64,000 bases of DNA from contig CAJJBP010000003.1 of the NCBI GenBank assembly GCA_905182425.1, positions 1-64,000 of the forward strand, given 5' to 3'. The position numbers and the translations under genes are program-made. This document shows positions 47,349 to 56,752 of the stretch, one piece after another. Below the pieces are notes generated by a model. The model worked only from the letters and a program-made list of their open reading frames with translations, made no database searches and was not told the DNA's origin. How positions within the stretch are numbered: the stretch's first letter is position 1; every line of letters starts with the position of its first letter. This DNA is from an uncultured Planktomarina sp. Its GTDB lineage: Bacteria > Pseudomonadota > Alphaproteobacteria > Rhodobacterales > Rhodobacteraceae.

Positions 47349-48287
47349 TTACCTGTCTTTAGATAAAGTTTCGATTTCAACCGCTTCGTTTAGGAACATT
47401 TTTGGAGCACAAGTTGCATCCAGGTCAATCGTAATTTTTACGTTTTGTGTTTCCAAATTCGCCTCTGTCCCAACCAATGAAAATACACCTGGGCAAGCAC
47501 TACCGTTGCTTCGGATCACGTTCACATGATTACCTACTATTACTCCAACAGATTCTGCGTCCAAAAGTCGATCCATGACCACAAATGTTTCAACACTTTT
47601 CTCGTCTGATGCATAGATTTGCGCTGCAAGCTCTCCTTGGGATACGCATTCACCAATGTTGGGTTTGAAGTTTAATAACACACCGCTAAAAGGAGAGCGT
47701 ATAATCAAATCTTCTAGATCCAATTCACGAGCTTGGACATCCAATTTTCCAATTTCTAAAGCAATGATTGCACGCACTTTTGCAGATTGGGCCCGTTTGA
47801 GTGTTTCCTCTGAACGTTCAACTGTGAAGGTCGCATCAAGCTTGCGCCGCTCAATAGTCTCTAAAGTCGTCTCATTAACTAGTCCACGCTTGAATAATAC
47901 TTGTGTGCGATCGAACTCACGGCCGACAAAATCCATCTCTTCTTTGATCCGTGCGACGTCTGCGGTCGCAGCTGTTATTGCAAAGTCGCGTTCCGCTACG
48001 GCGGCTTCAAGATCACTGACTCGCGCCCTAGCTGTTTTGACGACTAAGGCTGCGGCTCGGTCGTCGAGCTCGACCAAAACTTCACCCTCAGCTGCAAATC
48101 CTGTTTTAGCCGCAGTTTGCGAGAAGCCCTTGATACAGCCACGAGCGCCATAAGATAAACCAGTCGTATTGTAGGCCAAGACTGTACCTGCCAACTGGAT
48201 GGGTTGAAAAGTGCCTTGAGCAAGGGCTGGGAATGCCAATACAGCAAAAGTCAATCCGAGCTTAATGGAAGCTTTAGGGAAATTCAC
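47349..48287 (-). CDS. Membrane-fusion (HlyD/RND adaptor-like) periplasmic protein
   Basis: This 312-residue protein has a signal peptide (to about residue 24, AFPALAQG), a biotinyl-lipoyl-like first half (FAAEGEVLVELDDRAAALVV), a long alpha-helical hairpin (about 85-190, ARARVSDLEAAVAERDFAI and EERSEETLKRAQSAKVRA-type heptads), and a beta-barrel end (RSPFSGVLLNFKPNIGECV). This is the layout of efflux adaptors. No inner-membrane pump or outer-membrane channel gene is next to it, so its partner must be elsewhere. The 286 bases upstream show no gene. Confidence 0.8.
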   Translation of the reverse strand: MNFPKASIKLGLTFAVLAFPALAQGTFQPIQLAGTVLAYNTTGLSYGARGCIKGFSQTAAKTGFAAEGEVLVELDDRAAALVVKTARARVSDLEAAVAERDFAITAATADVARIKEEMDFVGREFDRTQVLFKRGLVNETTLETIERRKLDATFTVERSEETLKRAQSAKVRAIIALEIGKLDVQARELDLEDLIIRSPFSGVLLNFKPNIGECVSQGELAAQIYASDEKSVETFVVMDRLLDAESVGVIVGNHVNVIRSNGSACPGVFSLVGTEANLETQNVKITIDLDATCAPKMFLNEAVEIETLSKDR

Positions 48288-48572
48288 AATGAGACTCCGA
48301 GTTTGTACTCTGGCAAACTGTCACGTTTACGAAGGGAGTCAAGTTTCATATTTTTTTTGATCGAGCAAAATAATCGAATTACAGAATGGCTTGAATTTTT
48401 TTGACGAAGTAGGACGTAAATTATAGTAGAATTAGTCTTGAGTTAGCGATCTGACTACCACTTAGGGCTCTAACACAAATTTTCTCGAAATAAGCACGGT
48501 TAGTTCCCCTCTAATGCATGGGTTCCATCGGATACTGAGGTCATGATGACAGCTTTTTATCCAAAGCTAGGT

Positions 48573-49568
48573 TTATTGAATGATGGCGCTTTCCCATTCC
48601 TGAATGAACGTCCGCCTTTTCAAAATATCGAGGTAAGTCATTAATTCAGGGCCTAGGCTTATTAATGGCTTAGCAGTTTGATCAAGTGGTGGAAGAGGGA
48701 ATGCTGCTGCTTTTTCACCATCAGCCTGAATATCAGTAATATGTTGAATGAACGCACGCGCTGCAGTTGGAAAACGTGTTTCCCGAGAAACTAATGCACT
48801 TCTCATCATCGTAGTTGGAAAATTAGAAGGTAATATAACCTTAATTTCCGATTGTGCGTCTGTGCGACCCAACGCATAACTTCCGAGTACATTATAGGCA
48901 ACTGCAATTCTGCCACTGATTAAATCATCTATCATATCTCCAGAGCAGCAATAAAGGCGAGCGTTCAGGCTGCCAAAGACCTCTGTCAAACGCCAATAGG
49001 TCTCCGAAGAGCGTGCATCTTGTGTTGCGAAAAAATATCCTAAACCGGATTGACGCACGTCATAGGTGCCAATTTTATCTTTGAAAGTCTCTGGTCGCGC
49101 TCGGAGTGCTTCAATTAGATCTTGCCGGGATTTGGGTGTTAAGATCCCTTTGAAAGCATTCCTATTAATAACAATTGCTGCAGGCTCGGTGCTAAATGCA
49201 AAAAGACTTTTGCGCCATTGGGCCCAATTTGGATGAACAATATCATTAAGCGGTAAGGCATACCCGTCATTGGCCAATTTAAATTGCAAGTCCATGGCGC
49301 TCGAAATTACTACATCAAATTCTGCTGGAGATGTTCTGAAAATATCATACAAATCGGCAGAACCAGTAACGAGATAATCTATACTTAAGGAAGGTTGGGT
49401 GGCCAGAAAACTTTCGATAATGGGAGCGAAAAACCGTGTATCTGTATTTGACAGAATGCGCAGTGTTTGTGATGATGTCCCATTAGAAAATAATCTTTGA
49501 TCCTCCCATCCCTGTCCCAAAACTGGTGGTGAAAATAGAGAAAATATTAAAATGAAAATGTAACGCAT
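48573..49568 (-). CDS. Periplasmic solute-binding protein linked to the sensor kinase
   Basis: This 331-residue extracytoplasmic binding protein resembles the iron/thiosulfate-type family 1 group. A signal peptide (MRYIFILIFSLFSPPVLGQG) is followed by LRILSNTDTRFFAPIIESFL and ALVSRETRFPTAARAFIQHI. There are no permease or ATPase genes; instead the start overlaps the histidine kinase stop by 22 bases. I infer that it works with the kinase as a ligand receptor, an arrangement seen for some TctE-type kinases. It could also be an orphan transporter subunit. Confidence 0.78.
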   Translation of the reverse strand: MRYIFILIFSLFSPPVLGQGWEDQRLFSNGTSSQTLRILSNTDTRFFAPIIESFLATQPSLSIDYLVTGSADLYDIFRTSPAEFDVVISSAMDLQFKLANDGYALPLNDIVHPNWAQWRKSLFAFSTEPAAIVINRNAFKGILTPKSRQDLIEALRARPETFKDKIGTYDVRQSGLGYFFATQDARSSETYWRLTEVFGSLNARLYCCSGDMIDDLISGRIAVAYNVLGSYALGRTDAQSEIKVILPSNFPTTMMRSALVSRETRFPTAARAFIQHITDIQADGEKAAAFPLPPLDQTAKPLISLGPELMTYLDILKRRTFIQEWESAIIQ

Positions 49569-50914
49569 GCCCCCCCCTTAACTTGGTTGCTGAGGGACAA
49601 GCGACCCCCATGTGCCTCCGCCACGTCTTGAGCTATAGTTAACCCTAAACCGGATCCTGTGATTGATTCTGAATTGCTTCCACGCTCAAAACGATTTGCC
49701 AAAATATGCATTTCTTCATTAGGAAAGCCGGTTCCTTCGTCTTTAATTGAGATTTCTGGTCTTGGATTTGCGACTATAACAATGTCCACCACGCTTTCTT
49801 GTGGTGCGTATTTCAGAGCATTATCGATCAAATTTCTTATAGCATTCTGAATTAGGATAACATCAGCAGACACTTGTATAGCTTCCCCCGCTTCCAGCTT
49901 GATCTGCACGTCTCGCATCTCTGCGATGGGCGTAAGCCGTATTACCAAATCAGTCACAAGTTCAGATAAATTTACAGTCCGCCGATCTAGATTATCAACT
50001 CTAAACGTAATCATTGCGTGGTCCAGTAGTTGACCTGCCGCACGACTGCTCTCATCGACTGCACGGATCATAGAGCGCATTGCCCGACGATTTTCTTCTT
50101 TTTCCACCCGTTGCAACATAGCTTCGGCATATGATCGAACAGTCGCGAGCGGCGTTCGAACGCGATGCGCCGCTTCTGCAATAAAATCTTCGCTTCTGGT
50201 CAAAGACTGGTCTAGCCGTCCCATAAGTTTGTTTAATGAAAATACCAAAGGCGCCATTTCTCGGGGAACTGGACTGATAACAGGACTTAAATCGTGTGGG
50301 CCACGGCGAGTTATTGAGCTGGTAAGTCGTGCTAATGGCGCAATTGCAGCAGAGGTTGCCCAAAAAGCCAAAATTATTACTAGCAAAAAGAAACCTGCAC
50401 CAAAAAGTGCCACGTTTTGTCCAATTCGATTGAGAGTACCATTCAAGCTGTCTCTTGTTTGAGCCACAGTGATACTCAGTTCGGTTCTTAACCCTTCTCC
50501 AACGAGTGTCCTCGATGCTGAAGCAAGCCTAACGTTTGCACCCTTAAATATGGTATTCCCAAAAGTGCTTCCAGTGCCTGTTTTAGGGTTCATTTTAGCT
50601 AATCTTTCATACCCAGATAAAAATTTGTCATCTTGGTAAATTGCGTAAAAAATTCTATCATCAGAAGCTGTTTTTAGCATTGAGAACGAAGCATAAGGAA
50701 AATCGATTTCTATATCCCCCTTACGCAGATTAGCAGCATCAAGGATTGAGGTAACAGAAGCACCCAAGATACTATCTTGTCCCTGTTGCGCGATCTGTGT
50801 CGCATAAGTTCGAACAATTAAATAAATCAGTACAGCCAGAACAGCACCGCCGCCTATCAGCGTAATAATTAGTCTTTTTCTCAAAGAACCTGAAATTTGC
50901 CCCACTTCAATCAT
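49547..50914 (-). CDS. tctE: Sensor histidine kinase (TctE-like)
   Basis: This 455-residue membrane kinase has a first hydrophobic span at about 13-30, a periplasmic sensor region of about 140 residues, a second span near 170-190, then HAMP, the phosphoacceptor motif FIAEAAHRVRTPLATVRSYAEAM in two halves (His about 248), an N box LIDNALKYAP and G boxes EGTGFPNEE and GSGLGLTIA. It is translationally coupled to the response regulator upstream (8-base overlap) and the binding protein downstream. Divergence from tctCBA supports control of tricarboxylate-type uptake. Confidence 0.9.
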   Translation of the reverse strand: MIEVGQISGSLRKRLIITLIGGGAVLAVLIYLIVRTYATQIAQQGQDSILGASVTSILDAANLRKGDIEIDFPYASFSMLKTASDDRIFYAIYQDDKFLSGYERLAKMNPKTGTGSTFGNTIFKGANVRLASASRTLVGEGLRTELSITVAQTRDSLNGTLNRIGQNVALFGAGFFLLVIILAFWATSAAIAPLARLTSSITRRGPHDLSPVISPVPREMAPLVFSLNKLMGRLDQSLTRSEDFIAEAAHRVRTPLATVRSYAEAMLQRVEKEENRRAMRSMIRAVDESSRAAGQLLDHAMITFRVDNLDRRTVNLSELVTDLVIRLTPIAEMRDVQIKLEAGEAIQVSADVILIQNAIRNLIDNALKYAPQESVVDIVIVANPRPEISIKDEGTGFPNEEMHILANRFERGSNSESITGSGLGLTIAQDVAEAHGGRLSLSNQVKGGACVTFSF

Positions 50915-51572
50915 GATCTAAACGATAGCCTAGTCCACGATGCGTGGAAATTCGTAGTTGCGATCCAACTAAGTGTTTTCTCAGACGGCCGACATAAACC
51001 TCAATAGCATTCTCAGACACATCATCACTGTACGAGAAAAGGCGATCAAAGAGCTTTTGTTTTGAAAAAATCTGTCCTGGAGCATTCATAAATGTTTCAA
51101 TCAACCGCAACTCTTTGTTTCGGAGAGTGACATCAATATTACTGACGGTTAAAATCCCGGCAATGGGATTGAACGCCACGTCTCCTAACTTTTTAATCGG
51201 TTGGGCTGTTCCAGATTTACGACGCAAAACAGCCCTACATCGCGCATCTAATTCTGCATGATCAAAAGGTTTGGTAATGTAATCGTCAGCACCCAAATCA
51301 AGCAAACTGATTCTATCTGAAACCTGACTTCGTGCCGTCAAAACAATAACAGGGGTTGCTCGATTCTTAGCCCTATGCTGTCTTAAGAAATCACGCCCGT
51401 CACCATCTGGTAACATCACATCTAAAAGAATTAGATCATATTCTCCAACCTCCACAAAAACCAATGCGTCCCTAATTTTCGGCGCATGATCAATAACATG
51501 ACCATCGCTTTCAATCCTGTAACAGATTGCCCTGGCTAGTTCTTGATTATCTTCTACTAATAAAAATTTCAT
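50907..51572 (-). CDS. tctD: OmpR-family response regulator (TctD-like)
   Basis: This 221-residue regulator has a receiver domain with the phosphorylated Asp in YDLILLDVMLPDGDG (about residue 51), Thr in VIVLTARS and Lys in DYITKPF, and a winged-helix DNA-binding domain ending GRLRKHLVGSQLRISTHRGL. The first gene of the three-gene sensor operon, it is transcribed away from tctC across a 104-base gap that should contain its target promoter. Confidence 0.92.
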   Translation of the reverse strand: MKFLLVEDNQELARAICYRIESDGHVIDHAPKIRDALVFVEVGEYDLILLDVMLPDGDGRDFLRQHRAKNRATPVIVLTARSQVSDRISLLDLGADDYITKPFDHAELDARCRAVLRRKSGTAQPIKKLGDVAFNPIAGILTVSNIDVTLRNKELRLIETFMNAPGQIFSKQKLFDRLFSYSDDVSENAIEVYVGRLRKHLVGSQLRISTHRGLGYRLDHD

Positions 51573-51676
51573 TGAAAATTTAACCCACTTTTAGCACGAC
51601 AGGTCTGTGTCAGGTTGAGATGGTTAGGTGCCATTATTGGTCCGCTCTGCGGGCAATTGTCAATGTGGAGGAAATC

Positions 51677-52666
51677 ATGACAACTTTGAAAATGGGCCGA
51701 AGAGTCCTGCTGAGCGCGGCCGTAGCCGCAATTACAATTGGTGCACCAGCTGCGTTTGCAGGAGGTCATCAGGTTGTTGACAGCATTCACTTTATTATTC
51801 CAGGCGGCGCTGGAGGTGGCTGGGATGGCACAGCACGCGGTACAGGTGAAGCTCTCACAAACGCGGGTCTTGTTGGCTCTGCGTCATACGAAAATATGTC
51901 CGGCGGCGGTGGCGGCAAAGCAATCGCGTACATGATCGAAAACGCTGATAGCAATCACGGTACGTTGATGGTCAACTCGACCCCAATCGTTATACGTTCT
52001 CTAACAGGTGTTTTTCCGCAAAGTTTTCGTGATCTAACCCTCGTTGCCGGTACAATCGGCGACTATGCAGCAATGGTAGTAGGTAAAGACAGCCCGATCA
52101 ACTCAATGGCTGATTTGGTTGCAGCTTATGAGTCTGATCCTTCAGCAACAGCTATTGGCGGTGGCTCGGTTCCAGGTGGCATGGATCACCTCGTTGCAGC
52201 TATGACCATGGAAGCCGCAGGCAAAGATGCATTAGATGTAAAATATATCCCATATGATGCTGGCGGCAAAGCAATGGCGGCATTGCTGTCAGGTGAAATT
52301 TCGGCCCTCTCAACCGGTTTCTCGGAAGCGGTGGATTTGGCCAATGCTGGTGAGGTAAAAATTATTGGGGTTACCTCGTCAGAACGCGTCAGCGCCGCAC
52401 CAGATGCGAAGACAATGATCGAGCAAGGCATTGATACAACATTTGTAAATTGGAGAGGCTTCTTTGGTTCGCCCGGTTTGCCAGCCGAGAAACTAGCTCA
52501 GTATCAAACCGCACTGGAAAAAATGTATGAAACTCCAGAATGGGAAGCAGTTCGTGCTCGTAACGGTTGGGTCAACATCCATAACAATGGAGACGACTTC
52601 CGTATCTTCCTGGAAGCACAAGAAAAAGTAATTGGTGATTTGATGAAGAAGCTTGGCTTCCTTTAA
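51677..52666 (+). CDS. tctC: Tripartite tricarboxylate transporter binding protein
   Basis: This 329-residue periplasmic receptor of the TctC/BugT family starts at the ATG at 51677, where GGAGGAAATC gives a strong ribosome site. The signal peptide is GRRVLLSAAVAAITIGAPAAF (about 7-27). Family segments are IHFIIPGGAGGGWDGTARGT, VKYIPYDAGGKAMAALLSGE and WRGFFGSPGLPAEKLAQYQ. Ligands of the family are citrate and other carboxylates; sequence does not specify one. Confidence 0.92.
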   Translation: MTTLKMGRRVLLSAAVAAITIGAPAAFAGGHQVVDSIHFIIPGGAGGGWDGTARGTGEALTNAGLVGSASYENMSGGGGGKAIAYMIENADSNHGTLMVNSTPIVIRSLTGVFPQSFRDLTLVAGTIGDYAAMVVGKDSPINSMADLVAAYESDPSATAIGGGSVPGGMDHLVAAMTMEAAGKDALDVKYIPYDAGGKAMAALLSGEISALSTGFSEAVDLANAGEVKIIGVTSSERVSAAPDAKTMIEQGIDTTFVNWRGFFGSPGLPAEKLAQYQTALEKMYETPEWEAVRARNGWVNIHNNGDDFRIFLEAQEKVIGDLMKKLGFL

Positions 52667-52683
52667 AAAGTAAAAAAGGCAAG

Positions 52684-52714
52684 TGAGGGTAGCACCATAT
52701 TTGTGTTACCCTCA
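52684..52714 (+). terminator. Stem-loop between tctC and tctB
   Basis: TGAGGGTAGCAC (52684-52695) and GTGTTACCCTCA (52703-52714) pair over 12 bases with one GU pair and a seven-base loop, followed by TTT. It lies 18 bases past the tctC stop and could reduce expression of tctBA relative to tctC. Confidence 0.8.
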
Positions 52715-52741
52715 TTTCAATTATAGACTTGAGGATAAATA

Positions 52742-53230
52742 ATGGCTCTTGATCGTTGGATAGCATTAATTTTCTTGGGTATCTGCCTGGCTTATGGATA
52801 TACTGCATGGTTTAATATGGATGGAGGTTTAGCTCCTTTTATGAAGCGAAATCCGATCTGGCCCAGCACATTTCCAAAATTATTATCATTACTTGGTATT
52901 GTTACTTCCTTAATTATTCTTTTCGGTTTGGAAAAACATGAACAAGAAATGGGTGAAATCGATTACCGTCGTTTGCTTGACTACAAAATTGGGCAAGCCA
53001 TCGGTCTTTTGGTTTTAATGGGGCTCTATGCTCTTACGTTGAAGTCATTAGGTTTTTTGTTATCCACAGCGAGTTTCTTAATAATGGGTGCATACATCTT
53101 GGGCGAACGTAAGTGGATAGTAATGATACTAATTGGCGCCATCACCTCGTTCTGCGTCTGGTACTTAGTCTCAGAAATACTTAATATTTATATGCGGCCT
53201 TGGCCACGTGGTTTTGGGCTATGGAACTGA
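52742..53230 (+). CDS. tctB: Tripartite tricarboxylate transporter small membrane subunit
   Basis: This 162-residue protein has four hydrophobic spans (WIALIFLGICLAYGYTAWF, LLSLLGIVTSLIILFGL, LLVLMGLYALTLKSLGFLL, VMILIGAITSFCVWYLV), the TctB layout. It lies between tctC and tctA, as usual. AGGATAAAT precedes the ATG. Confidence 0.9.
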   Translation: MALDRWIALIFLGICLAYGYTAWFNMDGGLAPFMKRNPIWPSTFPKLLSLLGIVTSLIILFGLEKHEQEMGEIDYRRLLDYKIGQAIGLLVLMGLYALTLKSLGFLLSTASFLIMGAYILGERKWIVMILIGAITSFCVWYLVSEILNIYMRPWPRGFGLWN

Positions 53231-53234
53231 TAGG

Positions 53235-54749
53235 ATGCTTGAAGGTTTACTCATAGGCTTACAAACCGCCCTATCCATAAAAATGTTGATTGTTGTTATT
53301 GGGGGCTGCCTCATTGGCACTTTTATTGGGATGTTGCCCGGTCTAGGCCCAATGTCGATTATTGCTATTATGATCCCCGTTGCTATTTCTATGGGCGACC
53401 CCGCTGCGGCGCTTATCCTTCTTGCAGGCGTATATTACGGTGCAATTTTTGGGGGTTCCACGTCCTCCATTCTGTTAAATGCACCCGGCGTCGCTGGCAC
53501 CGTTGCCACAAGCTTTGACGGTTACCCCATGACGCAACAAGGCAAAGCAGGAAAAGCCCTCACAATCGCAGCGATTGCGAGCTTTTGTGGCGGCACTTTT
53601 TCAGCGATATTATTGATGATTTTTGCACCAATGCTTTCGTCTGTTGCATTGCTCTTTCATTCAGCAGAATATTTCGCACTAATGATCGTCGGACTATCGG
53701 CTATCGCAGCTTTCGCTGGCAAGGGGCAGGTGGCTAAAGCTATTCTAATGACCACCATCGGTTTGATAATGGCCACTGTCGGTGAAGGTGCGTTGTTTAA
53801 TATGCCTCGCTTCACAATGGGCATCATGGATTTGCAGTCAGGTTTTGGCTTTATTACCTTAGCAATGGCAATGTTTGCACTTCCCGAGGCATTATTCCTC
53901 GTCCTTCTCCCAAAGACCGTAGGAGGATCGGGAAATGGGGCTATTAAAGATCTCAGAATTTCTCGTTCTGAGGCGAGATCGATTGCCCCTGTGATTTTCA
54001 GGCAGTCAATTCAAGGATTTTTCATCGGTGTCCTGCCCGGCGCCGGAGCTACGATTGCAAGTTTTTTAGGTTATGCAGTTGAGCGCAACATCGCACCTAA
54101 AGAGGAGCAAAAACAATTTGGAAAAGGCTCCATAAAAGGATTAGCGGCACCTGAAACAGCAAATAATGCAGCTTGCACTGGTTCATTTGTACCCCTCCTA
54201 ACTCTGGGAATTCCAGGCTCGGGGACAACTGCAATTTTGCTCGGTGCTTTGATTGCGTTAAATGTAAGTCCTGGCCCGCGTCTTATGATTGATGAGCCAC
54301 AGATCTTCTGGTCTGTTATTATTTCCATGTATATTGGCAATCTTGTCCTGTTAGTTCTAAATCTACCTCTTATCCCTTACATTGCTAAAGTGCTTTCTGT
54401 TCCTCGAAATTATCTGATCCCTTTCATCATGTTTTTCACATTGATGGGGGCTTATATTGGACAAAATAATGCTACAGAACTTTTACTTCTTGTTGGCTTT
54501 GGAGTTTGTGCAACAGCTTTGAAGTTTGCAAATTATCCTTTAGCTCCGCTGCTGATTGGTTTCATTTTGGGAGGCATGATAGAAGATAACTTCTCGCGTT
54601 CAATGCAACTCTACGATGGTGTTGCTTTTATTTGGGAACGGCCAATGACGTTAGGCCTTCTCATGATTGCAGCACTATTGATAGTTTTGCCAACTTGGAA
54701 TTCTCACCGTGCACAAAAAAATCGTCCAGGTAAAGCCGACGGTGATTAA
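53235..54749 (+). CDS. tctA: Tripartite tricarboxylate transporter large membrane subunit
   Basis: This 504-residue permease with about 12 spans has the TctA signatures GTFIGMLPGLGPMSIIAIMI, YYGAIFGGSTSSILLNAPG and the second-half repeat FFIGVLPGAGATIASFLGYA, PLLTLGIPGSGTTAILLGAL. The start at 53235 (five bases after the tctB stop) is preferred to the GTG at 53208 because it gives the usual N terminus and has an AGG element. The 349 bases that follow contain a 70-codon open frame (54781-54993) that I do not recognise and probably is not a gene. Confidence 0.95.
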   Translation: MLEGLLIGLQTALSIKMLIVVIGGCLIGTFIGMLPGLGPMSIIAIMIPVAISMGDPAAALILLAGVYYGAIFGGSTSSILLNAPGVAGTVATSFDGYPMTQQGKAGKALTIAAIASFCGGTFSAILLMIFAPMLSSVALLFHSAEYFALMIVGLSAIAAFAGKGQVAKAILMTTIGLIMATVGEGALFNMPRFTMGIMDLQSGFGFITLAMAMFALPEALFLVLLPKTVGGSGNGAIKDLRISRSEARSIAPVIFRQSIQGFFIGVLPGAGATIASFLGYAVERNIAPKEEQKQFGKGSIKGLAAPETANNAACTGSFVPLLTLGIPGSGTTAILLGALIALNVSPGPRLMIDEPQIFWSVIISMYIGNLVLLVLNLPLIPYIAKVLSVPRNYLIPFIMFFTLMGAYIGQNNATELLLLVGFGVCATALKFANYPLAPLLIGFILGGMIEDNFSRSMQLYDGVAFIWERPMTLGLLMIAALLIVLPTWNSHRAQKNRPGKADGD

Positions 54750-55097
54750 AAAGTTTTTATGCCATTTTTGAAAGGTAAAAATGAAAGAACGGAGCTTCTG
54801 GACTGTATTTAGCGGAAGTCAGCAGAAATTCTGCGTTGCTCAGAGATTTATCATCAGCGCCACAAGGACAAACCAAACCATCAGTTCTAAGGGACTCGTT
54901 GTAATAGTACCATCAATCGCGGAGCTGTTGCCTATAGCCTTTATGGAAATTTTTGTAGGCTCGATAAATTCTTTAGGCCTAACCCCTAACTAGGTGGAGG
55001 TTGCAATTACACTCACAAAACTGGTTGTCATGAATTATTTTATTGTGGTTTATACTAACAGTAAGTTGGCTAATGAAATTCTGTTAGGACGATAAGC

Positions 55098-55223
55098 GTG
55101 AGCCCTAGACTTCAACATTGTTCATCGTGCCAAAAGCCATTAAAGACTAAGCACCTGCGTGACGGAGTCTGTGATAAATGTTTGGCCACGCTGGTAATAC
55201 GGAAGTGGTTAGACGCTAATTAA
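55098..55223 (+). CDS. Small zinc-ribbon-like protein
   Basis: This 41-residue open frame starts at GTG with AGGAC upstream. The sequence MSPRLQHCSSCQKPLKTKHL is followed by RDGVCDKCLATLVIRKWLDA and N. Two CxxC pairs (CSSC and CDKC), 18 residues apart, give a four-Cys zinc ribbon. Its basic, compact character suggests nucleic-acid or protein binding, but nothing more can be said. It is followed at once by the convergent gene at 55232. Confidence 0.6.
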   Translation: MSPRLQHCSSCQKPLKTKHLRDGVCDKCLATLVIRKWLDAN

Positions 55224-55231
55224 CGGCAAAA

Positions 55232-55723
55232 TTAATGGACCACGATTGATTTGCTGTTTGCAGTGTTAACATTATCGACCCAACTTGGGAAAATATCAGT
55301 ATTCCATCCGGCGGTTCTAAAAGTCAGATAAAATATATCTAAAATATTCCTTAACAATGTTTCATCCCCTTCTAAGTGTACCGCATTAGTTTCATTATCT
55401 TTGAATATAATTCTGGTAACTTTCTCTAATCTAATGAAATCTATGCTTTTTGTTAGCCATTTTTTTGTATCTTCTGAGGTGATAACCACTGGTTCTTGAG
55501 CGTCTCTCGAGCCAACTGCAAAGTCGTGAACAATGTCATGTGAGTTTTTCACATGAGTAATTTTATTAATCTGATTAACTAATTCGTTTATAAAGATTTT
55601 GCTAAGTTTATTTGTAAAATATATTTTTGCTTGGTTTTTAATCACCAGACTGCAGTCCAATCGAATACGATCTTCGTCTAGGTCAAAACTTACAGTGAAC
55701 GTTTTTAAAAGGTGGCTCTGCAT
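55232..55723 (-). CDS. Hypothetical protein
   Basis: This is a 163-residue, AT-rich, intact open frame with no signal peptide or membrane span. The centre has VTRIIFKDNETNAVHLEGDE and the end TDIFPSWVDNVNTANSKSIV. I recognise no family. Asp/Glu-rich patterns and alternating hydrophobic residues suggest a soluble alpha/beta protein. The 311 bases upstream (55724-56033) are AT-rich and hold nothing I can identify. Confidence 0.55.
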   Translation of the reverse strand: MQSHLLKTFTVSFDLDEDRIRLDCSLVIKNQAKIYFTNKLSKIFINELVNQINKITHVKNSHDIVHDFAVGSRDAQEPVVITSEDTKKWLTKSIDFIRLEKVTRIIFKDNETNAVHLEGDETLLRNILDIFYLTFRTAGWNTDIFPSWVDNVNTANSKSIVVH

Positions 55724-56033
55724 AAAATATGCTTTTGCATGACATAGGTTATTTCCGCAACTTAGAAATACTAATCAATATTTAAATTTTTAAAATGATG
55801 ACCTAAAATACTAGCTAACAGCAAAGAGGTTAGTTAAATACGGTTAAAAATAGAATTAGAGAAGTCAGAAAAGTAATGCTAAAGTTTCTTTTAACATAAC
55901 TTGGAGTAAAATTCTCACCACAGACAATAATACCACTGAAAGGTGTTTGGAGTTCGGAAACCACAGGCAGCTTTGGGAGACTACAAACTTGCCGATATGC
56001 AGTTGCACATTTTAGCTTTTTTGGACCGTTTTG

Positions 56034-56219
56034 TTATTTGACCTGCGCCCAAACCTCGAAGAGATCATCGTAAGTGATTTCGTCTAAATCCCCTCCCTTT
56101 TTATTAAGCAATGCCTTATATTTTCTTATTAAAGTAGCTTCCTGGCTGGCTGACAAGCCGCTTAAGTTTTCTTCGCCTATTGCACCAATGATGCGTTCAT
56201 AAAATGCTGCACTGAGCAT
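56034..56219 (-). CDS. Small hypothetical protein
   Basis: This 61-residue protein begins MLSAAFYERIIGAIGEENLS and ends DLDEITYDDLFEVWAQVK. The start at 56219 is chosen because GGAGG lies 7 bases before it; the frame is open further upstream but those codons are AT-rich and low in complexity. It is acidic and predicted mostly helical. No family is recognised. The stretch 56220-56752 has no other supported gene; a minus-strand run of 42 codons (56629-56757) reading ITGAFYFGTPNKIRSTLG and FVAMRADGKVNSVVS may be a gene remnant. Confidence 0.55.
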   Translation of the reverse strand: MLSAAFYERIIGAIGEENLSGLSASQEATLIRKYKALLNKKGGDLDEITYDDLFEVWAQVK

Positions 56220-56752
56220 ATTGATTTCCTCCGTTTTGAAAGTAATCAGGCTCAACAGCAAAATTTTAAGCCTGTGTTTATTTTTTTCAGAGTTATTTTT
56301 ATTGATATTTTTTAGTAAGTTACACAAAATATTTGGTTGTGCGTTCATTATTTTGGAACTAATTTTCTGAATCTCTCCCACACTTTCAAGTGTCAGTCAA
56401 CATTAATGCAATTAGACTTTTGGCACAAAAAAGACACCGTTGCCCAATGTGCTGTCCATATCAAAAGACAGCGAGCACTTACTGTCGTGCAACAGATGTT
56501 TATCACCTGTCATCCATACTTCCGTTAAGTTTTAACGCAGGCTCAGCTCGGTTTATTCAGTTTGCAAGTCTTTAGCCTGCTTCTTGATTATATAGCGGTT
56601 TCTTGTATAAAACTGTCTTGATTTTAACCTAAGATACAACGCTGTTAACTTTTCCATCTGCCCGCATAGCTACAAATGTGATATTGAAATTTAACGACCC
56701 AAGCGTAGACCTAATTTTGTTTGGCGTACCAAAATAGAAGGCGCCTGTTATT

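Noticed and set aside
54781-54993. 70-codon frame after tctA
   Set aside because: No recognisable family, no ribosome site, and mixed hydrophobic pattern; more likely intergenic DNA.
56390-56575. 61-codon frame with several Cys (CPMCC)
   Set aside because: Cys spacing is not that of a zinc ribbon, there is no ribosome site, and the surroundings look non-coding.
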